Positions 6,322 to 12,908 of a stretch of 13,122 nucleotides of DNA are shown here, piece by piece (position 1 is the stretch's first letter; each line of letters begins with the position of its first letter). This DNA is from Schaalia odontolytica (GTDB lineage: Bacteria; Actinomycetota; Actinomycetes; Actinomycetales; Actinomycetaceae), in NCBI GenBank assembly GCA_958415245.1, contig CATYYP010000019.1:1-13122 (forward strand), in the 5' to 3' direction. The notes under the pieces are model-generated. The model did not search any database. It saw nothing but the letters and a program-made list of their open reading frames with translations, and was not told where the DNA came from. The position numbers were made by a program, and so were the translations under genes.

Positions 6322-7845
6322 ATGCTGCCGCCACATCCTGAACCGCCGCTGTGGGCGTGGCTCCTCTTTGGGGCCTTCGAATTCGCGATCCGCGTCGTCG
6401 CGCTGGGTGTTGTGCCCAAGCAACGCCGCGCCTCGACGTCGACTGCGTGGCTGCTGCTGATCTTCCTGTGGCCCCTCCTGGGTGTGCCGCTGTATGTCAT
6501 CTTCGGTTCGTGGTGGGCGATGGGCCGGCGGCTCGACGATGACCCGGAGGCCCGTCAGCTGGTCGACGCCATCGTGGCCCGCTCGACCGCGCCCGATCCT
6601 GAGAACTACGAGGTGCCGGACGGCCCCGACGGCCTGCCTGCGGGCTCGGACGACGACACCGCCTCGATCATGCGACTGTCCGGGACTCTCAGCGGCTTCC
6701 CGGCCTCGGTGGGACGGGTTGGTCGCCTCTACAACGACACGGCCGAGACCTTCCGTGCCATGGCGGCCAGCATCGACGCGGCGACTCACCACGTGAACGC
6801 CCTGTACTACCAGACGTCGTGGGACGAGTACACGGCACCCTTCTACGAGGCCCTCGAGCGCGCGGTCGCCCGTGGCGTCACCGTCCGCCTGCTCGTCGAC
6901 CACCACGGTATGCGCACGATCCCGGGCCACAAGGACTTCCGCCGCCGCCTGAACGCCATGGGTATCGAGTGGCACGAGATGCTGCCCTTCGCCCCGCTGC
7001 GCGGGCAGATTCGCCGCCCCGACCTGCGCAACCACCGTAAGATTCTGGTCATCGACGGGCGCGAGGCCTACGTCGGCTCCCACAACCTCGTGGCCCCCGA
7101 CTACGACACTCCCTCGTACGCGAAGGCCGGCATGCTCTACGACGACACGAGCGTGTCCGTCACCGGCCCGATCGTCGCCCAGATCCAGGCAGTCTTCGCC
7201 GTCGACTGGTACTACGCGTGCAAGGAGATCCTGACCCCCGACGTCCTTACCCCGCCCGCCGCGCAGCTGGCAGCGGACCGTGAGGACACGCAGATCTCGG
7301 CCATGCAGATCATCCCGTCGGGCCCCGCGTTCACGGGCGAGCCGAACCTGCGCGCGTTCATCCACATGATCTCCTCGGCGCGCACGCACGTGTCGATCAC
7401 GAGCCCGTACTTCATTCCGGACGAGGCCCTCATGACCGCGCTGACGAACGCGGCGCTGTCGGGCGTCGAGGTCGAGCTCTTCGTCTCCGAGCAGTTCGAC
7501 CAGTTCCTGGTCGGCCACGCGCAGCGCTCCTACTACGGGCCGCTCCTGAAGGCGGGCGTGCGCATCCACCTGTACCACAAGCCGCGGATGCTCCACTCGA
7601 AGTACATGATCGTCGACGGGAGCCTGTGCTTCATCGGCTCGTCGAACATGGACGTGCGCTCCTTCGGCCTTAACTACGAGATCGTGCTGGTCGCCGACAG
7701 CTCGCGCCTGGTCGAGATGCTGCACGGCAACGACGACCGCACGCGCGAGAAGTCTCGCGAGCTCACCTACGAGGAGTGGCGAGGCCTGCCGTGGTACGTC
7801 CACTACATCGACAACGTGTGTCGACTGGGGAGCTCGCTCCTGTGA
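6322..7845 (+). CDS. cls: Cardiolipin synthase (phospholipase D superfamily)
   Basis: This encodes a 507-residue membrane enzyme that joins phosphatidyl groups to make cardiolipin. Two hydrophobic helices lie in the first 65 residues (WAWLLFGAFEFAIRVVALGV and WLLLIFLWPLLGVPLYVIFG). Two complete HKD catalytic motifs follow: NHRKILVIDGREAYVGSHN (H238, K240, D245) and LHSKYMIVDGSLCFIGSSN (H425, K427, D432). The second is followed by MDVRSFGLNYE, typical of Cls. Length and order match bacterial ClsA-type enzymes. The ATG at 6322 was chosen because it begins the first membrane helix region and lies four bases after the kinase stop. The frame is open further upstream, but that part overlaps the kinase gene out of frame. 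Other PLD-family transferases are unlikely given the paired N-terminal helices. Confidence 0.92.
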   Translation: MLPPHPEPPLWAWLLFGAFEFAIRVVALGVVPKQRRASTSTAWLLLIFLWPLLGVPLYVIFGSWWAMGRRLDDDPEARQLVDAIVARSTAPDPENYEVPDGPDGLPAGSDDDTASIMRLSGTLSGFPASVGRVGRLYNDTAETFRAMAASIDAATHHVNALYYQTSWDEYTAPFYEALERAVARGVTVRLLVDHHGMRTIPGHKDFRRRLNAMGIEWHEMLPFAPLRGQIRRPDLRNHRKILVIDGREAYVGSHNLVAPDYDTPSYAKAGMLYDDTSVSVTGPIVAQIQAVFAVDWYYACKEILTPDVLTPPAAQLAADREDTQISAMQIIPSGPAFTGEPNLRAFIHMISSARTHVSITSPYFIPDEALMTALTNAALSGVEVELFVSEQFDQFLVGHAQRSYYGPLLKAGVRIHLYHKPRMLHSKYMIVDGSLCFIGSSNMDVRSFGLNYEIVLVADSSRLVEMLHGNDDRTREKSRELTYEEWRGLPWYVHYIDNVCRLGSSLL

Positions 7846-8672
7846 GTGTTCCCGAAAACCAGGTCGGCGCTGGCGCTACTGACAGGGATTTCGCGACGTT
7901 ATCGGACACTGTGTCCGCCTCGCTCGAGGTCAATCCGTTTGTCGGGGAGGGTGGCGCCTACGACTCCGTGCGCCCCGCCTACCCGGACGAGGCCGTGGCC
8001 GCGTTGATCGACGCCGTGCGGCGCGCTCGAGGTGCCGACGCGTCGGGGCAGGGTGGCCCGCTGCGCGCCGCTGACATCGGCGCGGGCACCGGCAAGATGA
8101 GCGAGCTCCTGGCTCGCAGCGGTCTCCTCGTTGACGCGGTCGAACCGTCCGAGGCGATGCGCGCCCAGGCCTCGTCGATCGAGGGAGTCACCTGGCACGG
8201 CGGCGTCGCGGAGCAGACGGGGTTACCGAACGGCGTGTATGACATCGTCGTGTTTGCCCAGTCGTGGCATTGGATGGATCCGGAGCGTGCGGGCCTCGAG
8301 GCAGCCCGAATCCTGGCACCCGGCGGCGCGCTCGCGATCGTGTGGAACCAGATGGCCGTGTCGATCCCGTGGGTGCATCGCCTGACTCGCATCATGCGCT
8401 CGGGAGACGTGCACCGCCCCGACAGGCCGCCCACGCCGGGTGGCGGCTTCGCGCCGATGAGCCTCACCCAGATCGCCTGGGAGGACCGGATGACCCCCGA
8501 GGAGATCCTCACCCTGGGAACGACCCGATCCTCGTACATCCGTTCGTCGGAGGCGGGCCGGGCCCGCATGCAGGAAAACCTGCGCTGGTACCTCTACGAC
8601 CACCTCGGGTATGCGCCCGGGGAGCAGGTCGCCATCCCGTACGCGACGCTCGTGTGGCTCACCCACCTGTGA
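7842..8672 (+). CDS. Class I SAM-dependent methyltransferase
   Basis: This encodes a 276-residue soluble protein. Motif I is AADIGAGTGKMSELL (G80, G82 and G84 bind S-adenosylmethionine), followed by motif II VDAVEPSEAMRAQA (E101 for the ribose). Then come VFAQSWHWMDPERAGLEAARILAPGGALAIVWN (motif III/IV region) and a C-terminal half of the type seen in UbiE/Methyltransf_11-like proteins. YDSVRPAYPDEAV before motif I is characteristic of this group. The substrate is unknown. The GTG at 7842 overlaps the cls stop (GTGA) and has GGGGAG at 7827-7832 nine bases upstream. It ends the thiamine-transporter cluster. Its last 76 bp before the stop are repeated at 9054-9129, beyond the neighbouring gene, pointing to a past duplication or insertion at this 3' end. 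Confidence 0.88.
   Translation: MSVPENQVGAGATDRDFATLSDTVSASLEVNPFVGEGGAYDSVRPAYPDEAVAALIDAVRRARGADASGQGGPLRAADIGAGTGKMSELLARSGLLVDAVEPSEAMRAQASSIEGVTWHGGVAEQTGLPNGVYDIVVFAQSWHWMDPERAGLEAARILAPGGALAIVWNQMAVSIPWVHRLTRIMRSGDVHRPDRPPTPGGGFAPMSLTQIAWEDRMTPEEILTLGTTRSSYIRSSEAGRARMQENLRWYLYDHLGYAPGEQVAIPYATLVWLTHL
8595..8670. repeat. Direct repeat copy 1 (3' end of the methyltransferase gene)
   Basis: This 76-bp segment matches 9054-9129 in the same orientation, 459 bp further on, with only two differences that I count (a C/G and a C/T, near 8632 and 8637). It encodes YDHLGYAPGEQVAIPYATLV and the remaining WLTHL of the methyltransferase. Confidence 0.9.
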
Positions 8673-8680
8673 GGGCGTGG

Positions 8681-8699
8681 CCGCTGCGTAAGTCAGCGG
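8681..8699. terminator. Hairpin between convergent genes
   Basis: CCGCTG at 8681-8686 and CAGCGG at 8694-8699 form a perfect six-base stem with a seven-base loop. It lies just after the methyltransferase stop and overlaps the stop of the convergent immunity-type gene (8693-8695 on the minus strand). No T-run follows on either strand, so it may act as a weak bidirectional terminator or only as an end-protecting structure. Confidence 0.35.
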
Positions 8700-9022
8700 A
8701 AGGAAATCTCTTTCTCGGTCTTGTTATCGAACCATCGCCGACGGCCGTCAGGTTCGACGACGAGTTGAATGTCGGAGCCGATCGGCAGGTCGTAGATGCC
8801 GATGCAGGCGGGCTCAAGGTTGCACAGCTCGTTGAAGTCAACGACGGTCATGTTTTTTGGATCATCCAGGTACTCGGCGGTGTCGCGGTCGGATAGCACG
8901 CGCCAGCCGGAGTCCTGAGGGGCGAAGGGTTCCTCGCGGGTCAGCCACTTGATGTTGCCTGTGCGCTCAACAATCTTGCGAGAGACGATGGCCGCGCCGG
9001 CGTTGTTAATGAACGTGATCAT
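8693..9022 (-). CDS. DUF2185 / Imm33-like immunity-type protein
   Basis: This encodes a 109-residue soluble protein. The central pattern DSGWRVLSDRDTAEYLDDPKNM (38-58) followed by DFNELCNLEPACIGIYDLPIGSDI (62-85) is what I recognise as the DUF2185 family, known in Pfam as immunity protein Imm33. Members are found beside polymorphic toxins, and many are orphans of unknown role. The ATG at 9022 follows AGAGGAA with a short spacer. The frame extends upstream, but that extension only reads the duplicated methyltransferase tail antisense. The gene is visibly less GC-rich than its neighbours, a hint of transfer. It sits between two direct repeats and downstream of an ADP-ribosyltransferase-like gene on the same strand. 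Function as an immunity protein is inferred from the family and context. Confidence 0.75.
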   Translation of the reverse strand: MITFINNAGAAIVSRKIVERTGNIKWLTREEPFAPQDSGWRVLSDRDTAEYLDDPKNMTVVDFNELCNLEPACIGIYDLPIGSDIQLVVEPDGRRRWFDNKTEKEISFR

Positions 9023-9053
9023 GCGTGTTCCTCTGTGTGTTTCTCGCTTCCGG

Positions 9054-9129
9054 TACGACCACCTCGGGTATGCGCCCGGGGAGCAGGTCGCGATCCTGTA
9101 CGCGACGCTCGTGTGGCTCACCCACCTGT
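9054..9129. repeat. Direct repeat copy 2 (duplicated methyltransferase tail)
   Basis: This is a second copy of 8595-8670, plus-strand orientation, in the gap upstream of the immunity-type gene. The coding frame is intact (YDHLGYAPGEQVAILYATLV then WLTHL). The stop after it is lost, because TGA is replaced by TTA and the frame runs on to 9293. There is no start codon or body of a methyltransferase in front, so it is a remnant and not a gene. Confidence 0.9.
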
Positions 9130-9144
9130 TAGAGGTGGGCGAGC
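9116..9144. terminator. Strong hairpin after the ADP-ribosyltransferase-like gene
   Basis: CCCACCT (9121-9127) and AGGTGGG (9133-9139) pair perfectly around GTTAG. GCTC (9116-9119) and GAGC (9141-9144) extend the stem after one A/C mismatch, for 11 pairs in total. It lies 16 bases beyond the stop of the minus-strand gene at 9160. No T-run follows on the minus strand. Half of the stem comes from the duplicated methyltransferase tail, so the hairpin formed at the repeat junction. Confidence 0.4.
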
Positions 9145-9159
9145 CGCGGGCGTCGAACG

Positions 9160-9672
9160 TCAGTGAATGGGCTCCAGGAACCTGTCCGAGGATCCCTCAG
9201 GCATGGGGAGCGGGCGCTCCCGCGCGCTGCGCAGAGCGGGGTCGAGGACGGCCAGGACCGGATCCCAGGTGTGCAGCGGATGGGCGATCGTGAAGCCTGC
9301 GGACTGGCTGTTCAGAACGATCTCCTCGTAGACCTGGATCGTCACGCCGTTGTACTCGTGAGCGACGTGCTGAAGGAAGTAGGAGTTCGGGAGGTAGGTG
9401 ACCTCCTGGAGGTTGAAGTTGGGAGCCCCCTGAAGGATCGGCGTGAGGTCGCGCCCGTTGGCGCCGACCACGATGGCGACCTCCGGCCGCGCCAGGTTGT
9501 TCGTCGCGATCTCGAGGCTGTGCGTCGTGGCGGTGAGCGCCGGCGAGCCGATGACTCGCACGCGGTCCACCGTGCGATCGACGTAGCCGCGGAAGGTGAT
9601 CTGTGGCCTGGGGGGCAGCTTGTTGAGGAGCTCGAGGAGTCCGCGCATATGTTCGGCATGGTTGTCAGTCAT
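9160..9672 (-). CDS. Putative ADP-ribosyltransferase-fold protein
   Basis: This encodes a 170-residue protein with no signal peptide or membrane segment. The order of motifs resembles an R-S-E type ADP-ribosyltransferase. TFRGYVD carries the candidate NAD-binding R28. TATTHSLEIATNNL (47-60) sits where the Ser-Thr-Ser strand and following helix occur. VAIVVGANGRDLTPIL forms a central strand and turn. FNLQEVTYLPNSYFLQHVA (86-104) looks like the catalytic glutamate strand, with E90. GVTIQVYEEI closes the sheet. The middle of the usual S-T-S is weak (ATTHS), so activity is uncertain. The ATG at 9672 was chosen because AGGAAG lies four bases upstream; the longer frame upstream is Arg/Pro/His-rich noise. 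An Imm33-like gene follows on the same strand 137 bp away, which fits a toxin-domain/immunity pairing. The fold call rests on pattern only. Confidence 0.5.
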   Translation of the reverse strand: MTDNHAEHMRGLLELLNKLPPRPQITFRGYVDRTVDRVRVIGSPALTATTHSLEIATNNLARPEVAIVVGANGRDLTPILQGAPNFNLQEVTYLPNSYFLQHVAHEYNGVTIQVYEEIVLNSQSAGFTIAHPLHTWDPVLAVLDPALRSARERPLPMPEGSSDRFLEPIH

Positions 9673-9916
9673 TGGTCTTCCTGGCTTGTTGGGGCGCGTC
9701 GGGGGTCCGTGGCGCCAGTGTCTGAACCGTCCTCGTTGGTGCGACGTCGGTGGTGATGTGCCCACGGTATCCGATTGTTGCTGGCGAGCGAAACCGAATG
9801 CTCGCGGGGGTGCGTGAGCGTGATGGGCGAGGTGCAGGAAGGGGCCGTGTGTCAGCCCTCGGTGCGTGGGGGAGTCCGTGCCTCGTGCCGCTCTCGAATG
9901 GGGCGGGCGCGCCTGG

Positions 9917-9922
9917 CACAAT
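9917..9922 (+). promoter_or_regulatory. Possible -10 element for a leaderless hydrolase message
   Basis: CACAAT, in the extended context TGGCACAAT, lies seven bases before the ATG at 9930. The candidate -35, TCGAAT at 9894-9899, is poor. No good ribosome-binding site precedes either ATG 9921 or ATG 9930, which supports leaderless translation from 9930. Confidence 0.35.
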
Positions 9923-9929
9923 GGGGTCC

Positions 9930-11651
9930 ATGGGTGTGTCGTTTCTGGGAGTGATCGCTGCCCTCGCCATGTACGCGGTGAGCGTGGCGCCGTCGCTGAT
10001 GGCGCGCTCGTGGGCGTGGCACGCGGTCGCCTCGGGTGTCCTCGTGTCTTGCGGGTACGTCGCGGGTGTGGTCGTCCAGAACGTGGGTGCCCGCGTCATC
10101 GCCATGACCGGCCTGACGATCCGTGCATCCGAGCCCGTCGAGATCGGCTTCCGTGTCTGCATCGCCGCCCTCTTTGCTATCTGGTGGCTCTACGCGGTCA
10201 TCCAGTCCTACCGCCGGGCCCGCGTCGCCGCCAGGCTCGTGAACATGCCGGGGGAGACCTTCGGCGAGTACCTCCTGGGTACGGCCGGCACGGTCGTGAT
10301 TGCCTGGTGTCTCATCCTGATCGTCGGGGCGTTGAACCGCGTGGGACGCATGCTGATCGGGGTGCTCGGCGGCTACATGCCGCGCCCGGCGGCGATCGTC
10401 GTGGGCGTCGCGATCCTGGCCACCATTGTCTTCTTCCTGACCTCCAACGTGATCCTGCGCGGTGGGATCGGCTTCTTCCGCCACCACGCCGAGCAGATGA
10501 ACACGCGTACCGCGCGCGGCATCTACAAGCCGTTCGTGCCTGAGCGCTCCGCATCCCCGGCCTCGTCCGTCACCTGGGAATCCGTCGGCGGTCAGGGGCG
10601 CGTCTTCCTGGGGCGCGGCCCCTCGCGCCTGGACATCGCGCAGGTTACCGGCGGCGAGGCCATGGAGCCGATCCGCGTCTACTCCGGTATGCCCACGGGT
10701 GGGGCGGGCATCGAGCAGGCCGCAGCGACGGTGGTCGCCGAGCTGCGCCGCACGGGCGCCTTCGATCGAGCTGTCATCCTCATCGCCGCGTCGACCGGCT
10801 CCGGCTGGGTCGACGAGTGGCAGGTTCAGCCCCTCGAGTTCCTGACGCGCGGGAATTGCGCCACCGCCTCGCTCCAGTACTCCTACGTGCCCTCAGCCCT
10901 CAACTGGCTGACCGGCCTCGAGCCGGCGCAGGAGGCCTCGGCCGTGCTCTTCCGGGCGGTGCGGGCCGAACTCGACACGATGGACGAGGCCGACCGACCC
11001 GCGCTCTTCGTCTGCGGTGAATCCCTGGGGGCTTTCGCCTCGCAGTCGGTTTTCTCCTCGGTCGAGGAGGCGCTCTCCCAGGTGGATGGGGCCCTGTGGG
11101 TGGGTACCCCCGCGTTCACGCCGATGCACGCCGAGCTGACGGCAGCCCGCCACAAGGGAAGCCCCGAGGTTGCCCCCGTCGTCTACAACGGTCGGCGCGT
11201 GCGCTTCGTGAACGAGCCATCCGACCTGCGCACCGACCTGTACGGGCGCGAGCTGGGGCCGTGGGGCTTCCCGCGCTTCGTCTACGCCCAGCACGCGTCC
11301 GATCCGGTCGTGTGGTGGAACCGGAAGATGCTCTGGATGCAGCCCGATTGGCTGCGTGAGCGGGCGGGCCGCGACGTGTCTCCCTTCGTTGAATTCACGC
11401 GCTTCGTCACCTTCATTCAGGTGCTCGCCGACCTGCCCGTCGCGGGGACCGCTCCCGGCGGCCACGGCCACACCTACAACGAGGAGTTGATCCCCCTGTG
11501 GCGGGCGATCCTCGGCTTCGATCTCCTCTTTGACGAGGCCCCGACCCACCCGCGCTTGGCAGCCCTGGATGGCGAGTGGGTGGACGAGGAGATGGTGGAG
11601 CGTATCGGCATCGTTGTGCGGGCGAACCTGGAGCTGTCGGACCGTCAGTAG
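9930..11651 (+). CDS. Membrane-anchored alpha/beta hydrolase (Abhydrolase_9 family)
   Basis: This encodes a 573-residue protein in two parts. The first 180 residues hold several hydrophobic segments (SFLGVIAALAMYAVSVAPSL, WAWHAVASGVLVSCGYVAGV, VCIAALFAIWWLYAV, AGTVVIAWCLILIVGAL, AAIVVGVAILATIVFFLTS), matching the N-terminal membrane domain of this actinobacterial family. The second part is the hydrolase, with PIRVYSGMPTGG, AVILIAASTGSGWVDEW and the nucleophile elbow FVCGESLGAFAS (S365). Near the end, APGGHGHTYNEELIPLW offers a plausible catalytic histidine. Substrates are unknown; the domain faces one side of the membrane and may act on lipid or cell-envelope esters. ATG 9930 was preferred to ATG 9921 because of the -10-like CACAAT before it; the longer upstream frame is Arg/Gly-rich and looks untranslated. 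Confidence 0.85.
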   Translation: MGVSFLGVIAALAMYAVSVAPSLMARSWAWHAVASGVLVSCGYVAGVVVQNVGARVIAMTGLTIRASEPVEIGFRVCIAALFAIWWLYAVIQSYRRARVAARLVNMPGETFGEYLLGTAGTVVIAWCLILIVGALNRVGRMLIGVLGGYMPRPAAIVVGVAILATIVFFLTSNVILRGGIGFFRHHAEQMNTRTARGIYKPFVPERSASPASSVTWESVGGQGRVFLGRGPSRLDIAQVTGGEAMEPIRVYSGMPTGGAGIEQAAATVVAELRRTGAFDRAVILIAASTGSGWVDEWQVQPLEFLTRGNCATASLQYSYVPSALNWLTGLEPAQEASAVLFRAVRAELDTMDEADRPALFVCGESLGAFASQSVFSSVEEALSQVDGALWVGTPAFTPMHAELTAARHKGSPEVAPVVYNGRRVRFVNEPSDLRTDLYGRELGPWGFPRFVYAQHASDPVVWWNRKMLWMQPDWLRERAGRDVSPFVEFTRFVTFIQVLADLPVAGTAPGGHGHTYNEELIPLWRAILGFDLLFDEAPTHPRLAALDGEWVDEEMVERIGIVVRANLELSDRQ

Positions 11652-11724
11652 GGCGCTCGCGGTGTGCCGTGGCATGTTTGTCGAGGTCGCGGGCCTGCTG
11701 TATGCCTATTTGTATTAGTTCGCT

Positions 11725-11738
11725 ACGGTATTTACCGT
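11725..11738. promoter_or_regulatory. Operator-like palindrome
   Basis: ACGGTA (11725-11730) and TACCGT (11733-11738) are exact inverse complements around TT. The two-base centre makes an RNA hairpin of the whole stem impossible, so a dimeric regulator site is more likely than a terminator. It lies about 290 bp before the surface protein gene. No regulator is identified. Confidence 0.35.
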
Positions 11739-11746
11739 GTCAAATG

Positions 11747-11777
11747 AATTCTGCATCATTCAGAATTTCAGTCTTTT
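11747..11777 (+). terminator. Probable terminator of the hydrolase gene
   Basis: AATTCTG (11747-11753) pairs perfectly with CAGAATT (11761-11767) around a seven-base loop, with a further possible G-T pair outside. TTTCAGTCTTTT follows. The stem is AT-rich, so termination may be weak, but position 95 bases after the hydrolase stop fits. Confidence 0.45.
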
Positions 11778-11814
11778 AAGAGGGTTGTCGGTGAACATGT
11801 GTGCTTTTGTCACA

Positions 11815-11826
11815 GAACATATGTTC
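11815..11826. promoter_or_regulatory. LexA-like (SOS) box
   Basis: GAACATATGTTC is a perfect 12-bp palindrome that contains the GAAC-N4-GTTC core of Gram-positive LexA sites. The usual outer C and G are not present (A on both sides). It lies about 105 bp upstream of the best promoter for the surface protein gene, so direct repression of that promoter is doubtful. A second GAACATGTGT half-like sequence is at 11793-11802. Confidence 0.35.
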
Positions 11827-11930
11827 AGTGGTCAGTGAATGTGTTGAAATCCTGCTGACAAGAGGGTTAGGAGCCTCCTTATTTTCCCTCAATACGCCTT
11901 GTAACTACTGAATGGTAAGTCAGTAAAGCA

Positions 11931-11959
11931 TTGCTAGGTATCTGGTTCCGCAGTATCGT
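11931..11959 (+). promoter_or_regulatory. Promoter of the surface protein gene
   Basis: TTGCTA (11931-11936) and TATCGT (11954-11959) are separated by 17 bases, each matching four of six positions of the main sigma factor consensus. Transcription would start near 11966, giving a leader of about 58 bases. TAACCTAA at 11976-11983, just after the start, resembles part of a DtxR site but the rest does not match. Confidence 0.45.
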
Positions 11960-12023
11960 GCGAATTGCGAGCAGATAACCTAACCGCGCGGTATAGCTCG
12001 CCTGAATCAACATTGGAGTGAGC

Positions 12024-12908
12024 ATGTCATACACATTTCACAGGGCGTGGATAGCGGCCCTGGCGACCGGCGCGATGGCAGCGTCCGGCGTCGCCTTCGG
12101 CGCTCCCGCCCTGGCAGCAACCCCCGCGCCCGACGTGGATGGTCCGGTGATCTCCGACCTCGCCACCACCAGTGAAGGTATTGGCGGTCAGGTCACCTTC
12201 TCCGTCGTCGACAATCCCGGCCTGTCTAGCATCGACTTGCGCGACCCGGCGTCCGACGCGATTTTCTATCGTCGCGTCGTCGACTTCCCCGGCAACGTCA
12301 CCGCTGACGGGAAGCATCACTACACGTTCACCATCAAGTTCTCCGATATCCAGGCCGCCTGGGCCAAGGCTGGCCACACCGACGCCCTGCCCGCGACGGT
12401 CAAGCTCGTCGCATGGGGCAGTGACGGCATGCCGTCCAAGCGTGCTGATGTCGTTATCGAACCCGTTGCGTTGACGTCCCTCGACTTTGGTATCGAGTCA
12501 GGAAAACTCGATCTGTACGTTGGCCAGCAGACGAATATTGGCGTCACGCGCATGCCGGAAAACGCCAACATGACGAAGGTCAATTGGTCCGGCGACGACA
12601 TTGACGTCCTCAACGTCGATGAGAAGTCAGGCCTCGTGACTGCCCAGAAGGAGGGCTGCTCGGATGTTAGGGCTGTCGCCGACTACATGGATCCGAAGGT
12701 CTTCGACCCAGTGATGGCCAGTGTCCAGGTCTGCGTCAGCGAGCTGGGCAAGGATGAGATTGCGCTCAATCACCTCCGCGTGGACATCGAGGAGGGCGAG
12801 ACTGTGACCCTCAAGCCGTTGCTTCCCAAGAAGTTCAAGGATGCCACCCTGTCCTGGAGCCTGGAGTATGACGGCGCGGTCATCCTGAAGGTGGCAAGAG
12901 TGCGATGA
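12024..12908 (+). CDS. Secreted Ig-like (BIG2-type) surface protein, 5' part before a frameshift
   Basis: This frame encodes 294 residues. Residues 1-31 form a signal peptide: a short basic start (FHRAW), a hydrophobic Ala-rich core, and ALA followed by ATPAPD for cleavage. A first beta-rich domain spans about 40-145. A BIG2-like domain follows (about 148-235: LYVGQQTNIGVTRMPENANM, VNWSGDDIDVLNVDEKSGLV then TAQKEGC). A second begins near 243 (IALNHLRVDIEEGETVTLKP, ATLSWSLEYDGAVIL). The frame stops inside this second domain. The ATG at 12024 follows GGAG (12015-12018) with five bases between. Such proteins are exported and usually wall-attached, with roles in adhesion. The exact role is unknown. 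The stop looks secondary: the domain continues in another reading frame immediately downstream. Confidence 0.8.
   Translation: MSYTFHRAWIAALATGAMAASGVAFGAPALAATPAPDVDGPVISDLATTSEGIGGQVTFSVVDNPGLSSIDLRDPASDAIFYRRVVDFPGNVTADGKHHYTFTIKFSDIQAAWAKAGHTDALPATVKLVAWGSDGMPSKRADVVIEPVALTSLDFGIESGKLDLYVGQQTNIGVTRMPENANMTKVNWSGDDIDVLNVDEKSGLVTAQKEGCSDVRAVADYMDPKVFDPVMASVQVCVSELGKDEIALNHLRVDIEEGETVTLKPLLPKKFKDATLSWSLEYDGAVILKVARVR

Larger units (their letters stand above)
11652..12023. other. 372-bp AT-richer intergenic region with several palindromes
   Basis: No gene is visible here; frames are short and composition is clearly more AT-rich than the flanks. In order it holds a 14-bp operator-like palindrome (11725-11738), a hairpin with a downstream T-rich tail (11747-11777), a LexA-like box (11815-11826), a nested hairpin (GAGGG 11862-11866 with CCCTC 11886-11890, AGGA/TCCT inside), a 9-bp direct repeat AAGAGGGTT (11778-11786 and 11860-11868), and a promoter (11931-11959) for the surface protein gene. 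Confidence 0.6.

Noticed and set aside
9023..9121. Longer start for the immunity-type gene at 9121
   Set aside because: The extra 33 residues are mostly the antisense reading of the duplicated methyltransferase tail. ATG 9022 has a good ribosome-binding site and matches the family start.
8595..9129. Insertion sequence between the direct repeats
   Set aside because: No transposase and no terminal inverted repeats are present. The repeats are 76 bp of coding sequence, far longer than a transposition target duplication.
9750..9929. Upstream extension of the hydrolase frame to 9750
   Set aside because: The added residues are Arg/Gly-rich without a membrane segment or motif, and they would overlap the divergent promoter region of the neighbouring minus-strand gene.
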